Positions 22,687-33,077 of a stretch of 64,000 nucleotides of DNA are shown here, in pieces. A model generated the notes under the pieces. It did no database searches. It was given only the letters and a program-made list of their open reading frames with translations, and had not been told where the DNA came from. The stretch is from Plantago ovata (lineage: Eukaryota > Streptophyta > Magnoliopsida > Lamiales > Plantaginaceae): positions 75,021,766 to 75,085,765 of the forward strand of contig CM051458.1 in the NCBI GenBank assembly GCA_028274465.1. The letters are read 5' to 3'. A program made the translations under genes and the position numbers. The stretch's first letter is position 1. Each line of letters starts with the position of its first letter.

Positions 22687-22926
22687 GCGACGGATAATTT
22701 GTTCTGTCTCCATAATGGTCAACGACCACTAGGTAGACGGATAGGTTTATCCGTCGCTATAATCTGGCGACGGATATGTTTAACCGTCGCTTTTCATTTT
22801 AGCGACGCCACTTTTCGCGACGTCCGATTTAGCGACGGAGAGTCCGTCGCTAATCGCCTGTAGCGACGGATCGCTGACCTATAGCGACGGATTTATCCGT
22901 CGCTAAAGTCAGTTTTCCTTGTAGTG
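22680..22926. repeat. C1 subterminal repeat array and terminal inverted repeat
   Basis: About a dozen copies of (T)AGCGACGGA or its complement TCCGTCGCTA, several as head-to-head pairs, ending in CTTGTAGTG. In CACTA elements these are the binding sites for the element's own DNA-binding protein. Confidence 0.85.
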
Positions 22927-24440
22927 CATCACACAGAAACCGATTATAATAACTTCATCACACATTATAAACAGAACTTTAACATAACTAAATTAACAGA
23001 AGCTCTTTTATATCATCATCGAAACTAACTCTAATTATATCATCACCCAAGATAAGCCTAAACCAACACATCAAAACTAACTATAATTATATCATCATCA
23101 TCACACTTTATAATTAACAAAAATTAACTCAAAATAATTAAATTAACTAATTAACATTATTAATCTACTAAGTAACATAATCATACTATTTTACAGTATA
23201 ATTATACTAAATTAATACTAAATTATAGAATTATACTAAACAGTTAAAATCACGTAATCAATTAACAGCCTCTAGTTAATTCAAACTACTTCCTCCGTTT
23301 CATTAATAACTTCCTAAGGGAACTATTCATCGCGACGTTTGACCACGTATAACTTTTAAATTAAATCGTATCAATATAAATTAAAAGTTGATTATGAAAA
23401 TATACTCCATTTAATTTCATAATATAATTATATTATATTTTTCTTTAATGTAATTTAGGAGTTATACGTGGTCAAAAGTCGCGATGAATAGTCCCCTTAG
23501 GAAGTTATTAATGAAATGGAGGTAGTAATTGAAAAAATTACAAAATAAATTAAAAATTATTTAAACTGGCTGTAGCTATAAAACATATATAATTTACCAT
23601 TTTACAACTTAAACAATCATAACGAAAAAAAAAATAAAAAGGCACAAAATTAGGGTTAGGGTTCTAACCTTTTTTGGGTACGGTACAGATTGAGTCGGAG
23701 AGGCGAAGAGGAGGAGGCTCGATCTACCAATTCAGCAAAAGAGAAGAATTAAGACAAGAAATTGAAATTGACAATGAAATTCAAATTGAGAAGAGAGGAT
23801 GAGAGGAAGGAATTTACCGATTGGACAGAGATCGGGAGGAGAAGAGGAGGCGGTGTGTCGGCTCCGGTAGTGGCGGTGGACGGTGGTGGCTCCGGCGGTG
23901 ATGGCGTGGGTGGAGATGTTTAGGGTTTGAATTGGGGGAGAAATGGAGAAGAGAAGAAGAGAATGAAGAGGAGAATGAGAATTCGTGGTGGTGGTTGTGA
24001 TGTGGTGGTGGTGGCGTGGGTGGAGCCGATCCGTGGTGGTGGTGGATTTTTGAGATGGTAGGAGGAGCAGGAGAAGAAGGAGAAGAGATTAGGGTTTGAA
24101 AGAAATGGGAAAATGATTTGGAGAAGACGAGAGCGTATGTATCTTGGAAATATAGCGACGGATAGTCCATCCGTCACTATTTATTTTTTAATTTTTTTTC
24201 AATGTTCTTTATTCTGGTCGACTATAGTTAGTGACGGATAGATTTATCTGTCTCTAAATTGGCGAGGATGAGCAATATCCGTCGCTAAGTTGATGCCGGA
24301 TTGACTCTTTCCAATGACGAACTGAGCTTAGAGCGCAGTTCATCTTTATCCGTCGCTAACAGTAGCGATCCGTCGCTAAATAGCGACGGATCTCATCCAT
24401 ATCAACTCTTTTGTCGCTAAATGGCTGATTTTTCGTAGTG
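22927..24440 (-). mobile_element. C2: second CACTA transposon, one end only
   Basis: The right end at 24440 reads TTTTTCGTAGTG, i.e. CACTACGAAAAA on the minus strand. It is preceded by 290 bp with the same AGCGACGGA/TCCGTCGCT subterminal words as C1 (24150-24425). C1 ends inside it at 22926, so C1 probably inserted into C2. The 23640-24170 part is G-rich on the plus strand and would be a pyrimidine-rich leader if C2 is read on the minus strand. No convincing coding exon is seen. C2 itself lies within an exon of the SABATH pseudogene. Confidence 0.65.
23289..23525. mobile_element. Stowaway-like MITE (Tc1/mariner)
   Basis: 237 bp with near-perfect terminal inverted repeats. The left end reads CTTCCTCCGTTTCATTAATA and the right end mirrors it as TATTAATGAAATGGAGGTAG-like text. 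A TA dinucleotide flanks both sides (23287-23288 and 23526-23527). The inverted arms extend over about 65 bp, including GGGAACTATTCATCGCGAC and its complement. The CTCC-TCCG start is the Stowaway hallmark. It encodes nothing and lies inside C2. Confidence 0.85.
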
Positions 24441-24616
24441 ACCTTTCGAATAGACCGTCAATAATCGAACTTCCAAAGTGATTAACTAACATTGGTTCCA
24501 TGAAAGCCTGAATACAATGTGCCAATAGTTTCCCTCTTTTATTTTCAATAAGTGGATCCTACGGTTCACGTTAAAATTGTAAAAATCCTCCTGCTTGACA
24601 AGCCCCTGAGACAAAC

Positions 24617-24874
24617 AACTAATTGTATTAATTATCACATTATGGGTCATCCGTCCTCCCAAGAAAATAATAACACACATGCACTTGTTAAAAACTATGA
24701 AAAAACAAAAAAATATAAAATTTATTGAGGCGGAGGAAAGTATCAACTAATTGCATTAATTTATCACATTATGGGTCATCCGTCCTCCCAAGAAAATAAT
24801 AACACACATGCACTTGTTAAAAACTATGAAAAAACAAAAAAGATATAGAATTTATTGAGGCGGAGGAAAGTATC
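24617..24874. repeat. 128-bp tandem duplication in a SABATH intron
   Basis: Copy 1 (24617-24744) and copy 2 (24745-24874) are almost identical, each starting AACTAATTG and ending GGAGGAAAGTATC. They lie between exons b and c of the pseudogene. The few differences suggest a recent local duplication. Confidence 0.9.
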
Positions 24875-25603
24875 AGTATACTATAAGATGTTAATTTCAT
24901 GTATAAACTAGCTCGAGACTGACCTCTATCACCATGTCAGAAAGTGTTTTTCCAAGTAAATTGAGATGTGTACAATCGTCATAAAGACTTTCGGGATTTC
25001 TCCCCGAAAATGATAAAACCATGCGTCCACCTTGTACCATTTCTTCTGCTCGGTGCACTAGGAATGTCGAAAAATCTTTCTGGAACTGGTTTGAATACGC
25101 TCAACGACCTTAGGAGGACTTACTTCGGTCAATAATATATTTTCTTTGTTCTCACTATCTATATCTTCAGGAACCTACCATATATAAAGTTTATATATGT
25201 ACATGTGATCATATAGTTCATGACGAGTTTGTACATATACGTACATGTGCAAAATTCAGGAGAAATAAACTGCATGAGAAAACTTAAATCATAATAAGCC
25301 ATCTTCTCACTATAGCATTGGTCTCACTCTACAATGCCTATCATGAGTTGTTGGTATTTTACCTGAGAAAGCCAGTGAAGAGCGTAAGAAGAGTAGGCAA
25401 AGTGTAAGGTATTTTTCGCGAATAGCCTTGTATAGAAAGATCCTGGCAAACCATGCATACATGAAAATGGAACATCGCCCCTTCATTCCATTCTGATATC
25501 CATGTAAATCGGCAATAAATTTGAACATGCTGTTAAAATCATTGTCCGGAAGATCATTTAAATAGATTTCAAATTCAGGGACAACATCAATATTTTTTTT
25601 ACA

Positions 25604-25608
25604 CATAT
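25604..25608. repeat. Probable Tekay target-site duplication, left copy (CATAT)
   Basis: CATAT directly precedes the Tekay LTR terminus TGTAACGG. The right partner cannot be seen because the outer end of the right LTR has been replaced. Confidence 0.45.
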
Positions 25609-26695
25609 TGTAACGGTATCGGTTTTTAAAAACAAAATAATTTCTTGAAAAGAGAAAATCCGAAATAATTTTTAAACAACGGTCGACAATAAATGCCATA
25701 ACAAATTGACGCGCACAGTGCTAACAGAATCGAGTAAAAAATCCAACGGTAACTTAGAAATCAAAAGAATAACAACTAATGAAGACAGTAAAAAGTTTCA
25801 TCTTCTTATTTTGAAATAAACAAAACCCCAGAGACATCCCAGACCCTTCTCTCAGTCGCTGGCATCCTACTCGCGTGCATCCTCAGCAGTATCTGGAAGG
25901 AAGGAATTTTTGAAAACAAAGAGAGCGTGAGATAAAGGATCCCAGTGAGGTTCTAAGTTAACAAACAGAAAGTAAACAATTTTTGAAACCAAAATCCTTT
26001 TCAGCAGATAATATAACAAACAGAACAGATAACAAAACAGAATGACAGAACAGATAAGTCGAAGACCGTTGGTGCAGCCCGCCTTGTTACTCCTACTCCC
26101 AGATTGCCCTTATAGCTCCCTCCAGAGGGTGCACAACTCCGGACAGAAACAGAAACCCCCGTGTACTTTGGGGAAACAGAACCTACGACCCTAATAGACC
26201 TCAGCGACTTCTGCCTCGTGCCTAAAAGGGATTAGACTAGGCAATAATCAAGCAAACCCGATAGTCCTCTACTACCCAAGCCTACCTAATTACGACCTAA
26301 TCGATCGGTCACACAGAAACAGACAGAACAGATACAGAACAAATAGATACGAATAATCAAACACCGAGAAGTGTTCCTGCAGAAACGTTAATCTAGAACA
26401 GAGTAGCAATAAACAAAGAAAGTAAATAGTCATACTTAGGACTTAGTTACTTTTACGCGGAAGCATACAGTATAACAGATTATATAGTAATAGATACAGA
26501 TAGTCACTTAGCCTTCCAGTTTTTCGCAAATAGATAAGTTTAGGGGTGAACACTCACCTCAACTTGCAAGCAAAAGTCTCCAACGAAAAGTGAGCTTAAG
26601 AATTATCGAACGACGGAGAATCTAAAATAGAAAGTAGCTAGTTACACTCTAGAAGTCGAGCGAACGGAAAAAAAAAAGAAAAAGGTCGGTAAAGA

Positions 26696-26763
26696 AGGGG
26701 TTCGAACTCGGGACCTCTAAGTTAGTCAAGTACTTCCTAACCAACTAAGCTAGCAAGGCAATC
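26696..26763 (-). repeat. tRNA-like (SINE-head-like) stretch in the Tekay LTR
   Basis: On the minus strand TAGCTTAGTTGG matches the Pol III box A (TRGCNNAGTNGG), and GAGTTCGAACCCC about 35 bases on matches box B. Acceptor and T stems do not pair well, so it is not a functional tRNA. A matching copy is at about 34875-34942. Confidence 0.6.
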
Positions 26764-27218
26764 ACTACAAAAGTAGCAAAGCTGAAACTAGTTTACGTGA
26801 AACATTTTCAGAAAACACTCTTTCAATCTCTGGAAATTACTAAAATACCCTAAGTGGTAAATTGCAGAAAGGTCCTTTTTGAAATCAGAAAGTACAAACA
26901 AGTCCAGTAGGTTCCCAAACATACATATTAGTCCCCACAGAATAAAAAGGCTGTCAGTCAACTACGGTCAAAGCTTAATTGCAAAAAGGTCCTTTAGGTT
27001 TTCAAACTTCCCAAAACAGTCCACAAGGTTCAGATTATTTCACTAAAGTCGAGTCAGTTTTTTGAAGTCAACAAAACCAATACGGTCAACATACGAGGTC
27101 GAATAACGAGTCAAAAGTCCAACAACAGCAACAACAATCAAACAAATCCTAAGTCCGAGTTCGAGTTCACGGTTCGAATCAAAATAACAAGGCCAGAATG
27201 TACAAGGGCAAAACGGTC

Positions 27219-27797
27219 TGATGAACCGGAATTTGTCAGATTCTAATTAATCAAATAAATTTGTATTTAGCCAAAGGCAATTCACAACTACAACGAAAAC
27301 CGTAGTGTAGCAGTAAAATAACCTCGAGTGTTGATCTCTAAGGACTATAACTAGCTTTATCTAATCTAACGTAAACTATAAAATCAACAAACAACTTAAC
27401 AAAGGTTTTTCTTATCAGATAATGGAGGCTGGTGATAGTATGATCATTCAAAGCATAGCAGGTTAATAATCATGCATAAAGTACCCGATCGTTTTGCATA
27501 GAGATCTTTGATCAATGAATTATCCAATTGTGTTCGTTATAATTCAACACTACGAAGATAGAGGTTTTAGATAGATCAAAGAAATAATGCAATAACTCAA
27601 AGTCTGATTCGCTTTACAGCCATCAGCATAATTATTAACCCTTCGCTAAGAAATCACAGACTATCACCAACGATAAATTTAGCTACTCATAGATGGTATG
27701 CAATCAACAGAAATCATAACAAGATTGAATGAAAACATGTTGAAAGATAAATAAATATGAATAGAAAAACTGTAAGATACAATGTTACCGAAGGTTC
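27219..27797 (-). repeat. Athila LTR fragment embedded in the Tekay 3' LTR
   Basis: 579 bp matching the last part of the E4/E5-type Athila LTR. On the minus strand it runs from AACCTTCGGTAACATTG to the exact LTR terminus TTCATCA. The nearest relative is 35379-35957, about 97% identical by eye, with private features such as GTACCCGATCGTTTT shared by the two. Confidence 0.85.
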
Positions 27798-28168
27798 TCT
27801 CTTCTCTCTCTCTTTTTTCTTTCTTTTTTTCTTTCTTTCTTTCTCTCTCTTTTTACTTTTTGTAGAATGAAGAATGGAGATGGGGTGTCGGTTAGGGTTA
27901 GGGTTGAATAAGCTGATGGGCCAGTCAAGGGGTCAGAAGACTGGGCCACTAGAATGGGCCAAAAGGAGTCAGAATGTCCAGTCTTTCCAGCTCGGTCCAA
28001 ACGTAACAAGACGAATTAGTTTACGCGAATTAACTAAATCGATCACGCGAGAAGTGAATTAAATAATTACTGAATAAAATAAATTACTCCTATAATTAAT
28101 TAATTAAATAAATAAATTAAATAAATAAAATAATAAATAAATAATTAAAAAAAAGACGGGGTGTTACA
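27798..28168 (-). other. Outer (U3) segment of the Tekay 3' LTR
   Basis: Starts TGTAACACCCCGTC on the minus strand and ends in a CT/GA microsatellite-like stretch (27798-27860) where it meets the Athila fragment. No matching segment is found beside the right LTR. Confidence 0.7.
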
Positions 28169-28185
28169 CTCTTCCCCCCTTAAAA
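28169..28185 (-). other. Tekay polypurine tract
   Basis: Minus strand TTAAGGGGGGAAGAG directly before the LTR start TGTAACACC. Confidence 0.85.
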
Positions 28186-31100
28186 GAATTTGGTCCCCAA
28201 ATTCGGACCTGAAAAGTTGAAGAGCTCGTGAAACTGCCGGCGCATGTCATCCTCGCTTTCCCAGGTTGCCTCCTCATACTGATGGTTTCGCCACAGAACC
28301 TTTACTTGCTTGATTTGCCTATTACGGAGTTGATGCACCTTTTGGTCTAGAATACGAACCGGTTGCTCCACATAAGACAAATCCTCCTCAATAGTCACCT
28401 CATCGGGTTGAATCACGTGCGACGGGTCAGGATAGTACTTCTTCAGTTGAGCCACATGGAAGACATTGTGAATCCGAGTAATAGTAGTGGGTAGTTGCAA
28501 CCGATAAGCGACAATGCCAACTCTCTCGATGATCTCGTATGGTCCTACATACCGAGGGTTCAGTTTACCTCTACGGTCCATACGAACAATTCCCTTTCTC
28601 GGAGATAGCTTGAGAAAGACAAAATCACCAACTTCGAACTCCAAATCTCACCTACGATTATCGGCGTAACTCTTTTGTCGACTTTGAGCAGTTCTCAATC
28701 GGTCTCGGATAAGCCTAACCTTTTCTAAGATTTCTTGTATCATCTCATTGAGAGTCCTCTCTCCAGCTACCGGTGTAGAAATTCGGTCCTCCAAATCCCA
28801 GTACAGCGGTGATATACATTTCCGACCATACATCGCTTCAAACGGTGCCATACCAATCGATGCTTGATAACTATTATTATAAGCATACTCCACCAATGGC
28901 AAATGTTGTGCCGAACTTCCTTGGTGATCCAGCACACATAATCTCAGTAGATCCTCTAGAGTTTGAATGGTCTTTTCGGATTGACCATCCGTCTGCGGAT
29001 GTGCTGCGGTACTAAAATTCAACTTAGTGCCCAAGCCTTCGTGTACTTGCCTCCAAAACCTCGAGACAAACTTCGGATCTCTATCAGACACAATACTCAC
29101 CGGAGTGCCATGTAGCTTAATTATCTCATCGCGATAAACCTTGGCTAACTTCTCGGATGTGTAGGTGGTTTTCACAGGCAGAAAGTGTGCCGATTTTGTC
29201 AATCTATCGATAATAACCCAAACACTATCAAAACCACCCCTAGCTACCGGTAGACCAGTTACAAAATCCATAGTGATCATCTCCCATTTCCACTGTGGAA
29301 TCTCAAGTGGTTGTAGTAAACCTCCCGGTTTCTGGTGCTCAACCTTTACTTGTTGGCAGACCAAACAACTTTGCACAAACTGTGCAATATCTCGCTTCAT
29401 GTGGGTCCACCAGTAAACCTTCTTCAAATCTTCATACATTTTGTTTCCTCCAGGATGCATCGAGTACTTAGATTTATGAGCTTCATCCAAAATTAGACGC
29501 CTAAGCTCTTCATCAGAAGGCACGCACAATCTACCTTGAAACCTTAGGGCTCCATTCTCATCAACATAGAATTTCGCATTCCGAGGTTCAGTGATAGGTG
29601 CTTTGATGTCTTGAAGCTCTTCATCATGCTCTTGAGCCTCAAGAATTCTACCTGTCAGCTCATACCTCAAAGTGATATTGGCAAACATACAAGACAAGTT
29701 GGATACTTCGAGATCTGACACGTGTACCCTACGACTTAAGGCATCAGCGACCACAATGGCCTTACCAGGGTGATATCGAATGGTACAAGTGTAATCGCCC
29801 AGAAATTCCATCCATCGTCGTTGTCTCATGTTCAACTCCTTTTGTGTGAACACATACTTCAAGCTCTTATGATCAGTGAGGATGGTGAACTCAGGACCAT
29901 AAAGGTAGTATCTCCACTTTCCCAAGGCAAAGACTATAGCAGCTAGCTCATGGTCATGGGTTGGGTAATTTCTTTCATGTGGCTTCAACTTCCTCGAAGC
30001 ATATGCGATCACCTTTTCCCGTTGCATCAGTACACAACCCAAACCTTCCTTTGAAGCATCAGTGTAAACCACAAAGTCGTTGGTCCCCTCGGGAAGAGCT
30101 AGTATAGGAGCCGTGGTCAGTCTCTTCTTCAGCTCCTCGAAGCTTTCCTCACACTTGTCACTCCATACGAACTTAGGATTTTTCCCTGTTAAAGAGGACA
30201 AGGGTCCATCTATCTTCGAATAATCGTTCACAAAACGGTGATAGTAACCCGCCAAACGGAGAAAACTTCTCACCTCAGTGACAAATTCAGGTCTCTTCCA
30301 GTTAACTATCGACTCAATCTTCGATGGGCCGACCTCCAAACCTTCTCCAGAGATAATGTGCCCTAAAAAGGCTACTTTATCTAGCCAAAATTCACACTTG
30401 CTGAATTTGGCATACAACTTGTTGTTCTGAAGAGTTTCAAAGACAATTCGAAGATGTTTCTCATGATCCTCTTCGGATTTCCAGTAAACGAGAATATCAT
30501 CGATGAAAACAACAACAAACTGACCCAACTACGGCTGAAAAACTCGGTGCATCAAATCCATGAACACAGCTGGGGCATTCGTAAGGCCAAACGGCATCAC
30601 CACAAACTCATAATGACCATACCTCGAGTTCAGAGCAGTCTTAGGTATGTCTTCTTCCCTTACCCTAACTTGATAATAGCCTTGACGCAGATCAAGCTTC
30701 GAGTAAACTTTCGAACCCTCTAATTGATCGAAGAGTTCCTCAATACCGGGTAGGGGTACTTGTTCTTGACAGTGACTTGGTTCAAGCCTCGGTAATCGAT
30801 GCACATCCTCATACTACCATCCTTCTTCTTTACGAACAGAACCGGTGATCCCCAAGGCGAAGAATTAGGTCTCACAAAACCGTTATCAACCAGATCTTGC
30901 AGTTGAGTCTTAAGTTCTTTAAGCTCAGCAGGTGCCATCAAATAGGGTGACTTCGAAATGGGTGCGGTGCCAGGTACCAGTTCAATACTAAACTCCACTT
31001 CTCGTTCAGGGGGTACGAAATCCAGCTTCTCAGGGAAAACACCCTTGAATTCCTTAACCACCCTAACTTCCTCAATTTTTGGTTGATCTTTAGGTTTATT

Positions 31101-32717
31101 GATCAGATACGCCAAAAAGCAGGTAGCACCCTTCACGTACAGCCTCCTAGCTTCCATAGCAGACAACAGAAACTTCTCATCCTTTTTCTTATCTCCTTTC
31201 CACACGACTTTCTCCTCTCCAGGTTTTCCCAGGGATATAGCCTTGGTTCGACAATCCTGTTGTGTGTAGTGCTCGGACAGCCAATCCATACCCAGAATAA
31301 CATCGTAGGTTGAAAGAGGTAGAAATATAAGGTCAGCAGGGAAAGTTCTTCCTAGGATGGAAATCTCGCAACGCTCGATGAACTTCTTAGTGATTAAACT
31401 AGCCCCCATAGTCGTACATACTTCTAAAGCGTGGGGTAAAACTTTGTACGGTAAAACGAGTGACTCAACAAATACTTCAGCAGTAAATGAATGCGTAGCA
31501 CCAGGATCAAATAAAGCTTTAGAAGAAGTTTGAGCGATCAGTAGCGTACCTTCAACCACATTCGCGGCGTCAGGAACTTCATGACCACCTATGCTGTAAA
31601 CTCGGGGCTTAGCCATAGTACCCTTTTCATCATTTCTCGGAGCATAGCCTCCTGTTCTTCCTCCTTTCACGATGGCATGACGGTTCGGACAGTGGCTGAT
31701 CTTGTGATCCTTGCTCCCACAAGCAAAACACAAGCCTTGTCTCTTCCAGCAGTTGTTCTCATCGTGGTTGACTCCCCCGCAGTAGTTGCAGTTCTTCCTT
31801 GCTTGGGATGATTGCCCAGACCCTCCAGTGGTGTTGCGGGAACGGTTGTCCTGCTGATTAAGGGGATACTTTGCCGGTGGTGCTTGATATCCAGATTGAT
31901 ACCCACCTCGACTCTCCGTCTTGTACCCAGATTGGCTTCCTCCTCCATGGTTCCCACAAGAACTAGAGTAGCTCCTCTTGCTAGAGTATGACTTATCAGC
32001 CATCTTGATCTCTTTGAGACCACTTTCTACCTCGGAGGCGAGTTCGACAGCCTTGAGGTAGGTAGGCATGTTGGTCCCAAACAAACTATACCGGATCTCA
32101 GAGTTCAGACCCTTCACAAAGTGGCGCACCTTCTCTCGTTCATCGTCCTGAAAATGTGGCACATACTTCAATAGCCGGGTAAATTCTGAGTCGTAGTCGG
32201 CAACATCCATGTTCCCTTGCACCAAATCTCGGAACTCATCTCTCCTGTTCTCTCGGACCAGGCGAGGCACGTACTTGTCAATGAAATCCTTGGTGAAGTT
32301 CTCCCAGGTGCGAGCAACTCCCTCTTGCCTCCATCTTGCATTCACGGTCCTCCACCAGTTCCTGGCGGCTCCCACGAACTGGAAAGCAGCAAGCTCAATT
32401 TTCCTCTCGTCCGGGTAGTGCAGGATCGAGAATAATTTCTCCATACTTTCTATCCAGAGCTCAGCCTTACGGGCATCAGGCGTTCCCTCGAACCTTTCAG
32501 GATGGAATCGAGTGAAATGTTCCGCAGCTTGATCGATGGACTGAATCGGTGGTGGTGGCGGAGGAGCTGGCTGAACAGGTGGCGCCCTAACGTGGCGAAT
32601 GGTTTCGCTGAAATTTCCCAAAGCAGCGATGATGCGGTCCACTGGGTCTCCATTTTCCACATGTTGATCATCTCCACTCCCATTGCTGCTGGTACCACGA
32701 GTGTTTCTGCGATTCAT
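28180..32717 (-). pseudogene. Tekay gag-pol polyprotein region (fossil, nearly whole)
   Basis: Domains in order on the minus strand: gag from [15 protein letters not shown] with [19 protein letters not shown] and [14 protein letters not shown]; two CCHC knuckles, [14 protein letters not shown] and [14 protein letters not shown] (about 31790-31680); protease [15 protein letters not shown] (about 31500); reverse transcriptase with [20 protein letters not shown] and the catalytic FIDDIL (about 30505); RNase [17 protein letters not shown] (about 30075); integrase zinc region [11 protein letters not shown]...CLVCQQ and catalytic blocks [24 protein letters not shown] (about 29470-28960); chromodomain VLWRNHQYEEATWES near 28260. 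Chromodomain and initiator-Met primer mark it as a Tekay/Del chromovirus. It is broken by about three interruptions. Confidence 0.93.
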
Positions 32718-33077
32718 TCTAACAAAGGGGCACTACTTAGCAGTTGATTTAACAACCTCGAATCTCTAACTTAGAAAAAGAACGGAAAAATAACTAAGGC
32801 CAGTACTTAATCTTCTACAACAGGTATGTAACTGAGCAGTGAAGAAAACATACTTTGAACTTTAAAACAAAACGCAAAATCAAGAAATCAACGTAGTCTC
32901 AAATCAACCAAGCATGCAATTATTCAAAGGAAAACCAGTCTCTACTCGTCCTAGAGAGAAAACAGAAAACCACAGAGTCAAGTAAACGGAAAAGCATAAA
33001 CAGTCTCAGTCGGGCTGAACTAAAAATACTCGCTTGGCAAAAAGGAAATTCGGTACGAGCTCGAAAAGGCATCTATC

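Larger units (their letters stand above)
20127..22926 (+). mobile_element. C1: CACTA (En/Spm-type) transposon, right part only
   Basis: The right end reads TTTTCCTTGTAGTG at 22913-22926, the reverse of the canonical CACTACAAGGAAAA terminus. It is preceded by about 240 bp rich in the subterminal 10-mer TAGCGACGGA in both orientations. Coding exons on the plus strand (21625-22352) sit just inside that end. The left terminus is absent; E4 abuts the interior at 20127, so the left part lies beyond the nest. A 3-bp target duplication (CAT at 22927-22929) is expected but its partner is not visible. Confidence 0.75.
24441..25608 (-). pseudogene. SABATH-family carboxyl methyltransferase pseudogene, broken by two transposons
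   Basis: Host gene related to salicylate/jasmonate methyltransferases, SAM-dependent enzymes that methylate small carboxylic acids. Three exon remnants read on the minus strand. Exon a (25608-25362): PEFEIYLNDLPDNDFN, then after a +1 frameshift in a G run [18 protein letters not shown] and [10 protein letters not shown], with GT donor. Exon b (25174-24924): NKENILLTEVSPPKVV, a second frameshift, FQKDFSTFLVHRAEEM and GGRMVLSFSGRNPES, with GT donor. Exon c (24605-24441): GLVKQEDFYNFNVN, then AFMEPMLVNHFGSSIIDG in another frame with about 50-60 codons missing between them. The 5' side stops at the Tekay LTR (25609) and the 3' side at the C2 end (24440). The first exon and the C-terminus are absent from the window. 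A non-functional relic. Confidence 0.88.
25609..28168 (-). repeat. Tekay 3' LTR containing an Athila LTR fragment
   Basis: 2560 bp, the long LTR size typical of Tekay/Del. On the minus strand it starts TGTAACACCCCGTC next to the polypurine tract and ends ACCGTTACA. It carries a block of Athila LTR at 27219-27797 and a tRNA-like stretch at 26696-26763. Both recur at matching positions in the right LTR. Confidence 0.88.

Noticed and set aside
23814-24170. 118-codon His/Pro/Ser-rich frame on the minus strand
   Set aside because: Low-complexity translation of a GGTGGT/GAGGAG-rich stretch inside C2, with no domain. It may be leader sequence but not a supported protein.
26696-26763. Functional tRNA gene
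   Set aside because: Box A and box B are good, but the acceptor, T and anticodon stems do not pair adequately and no CCA-proximal end is clear. Called tRNA-like only.
27219-27797. Independent solo Athila LTR inserted after the Tekay element arrived
   Set aside because: The same junction occurs at the matching position of the other Tekay LTR, which two independent insertions would not produce.
27889-27906. GGTTAGGGTTAGGGTTG, telomere-like
   Set aside because: Only two and a half units, common in plant promoters and LTRs. Not an interstitial telomere.
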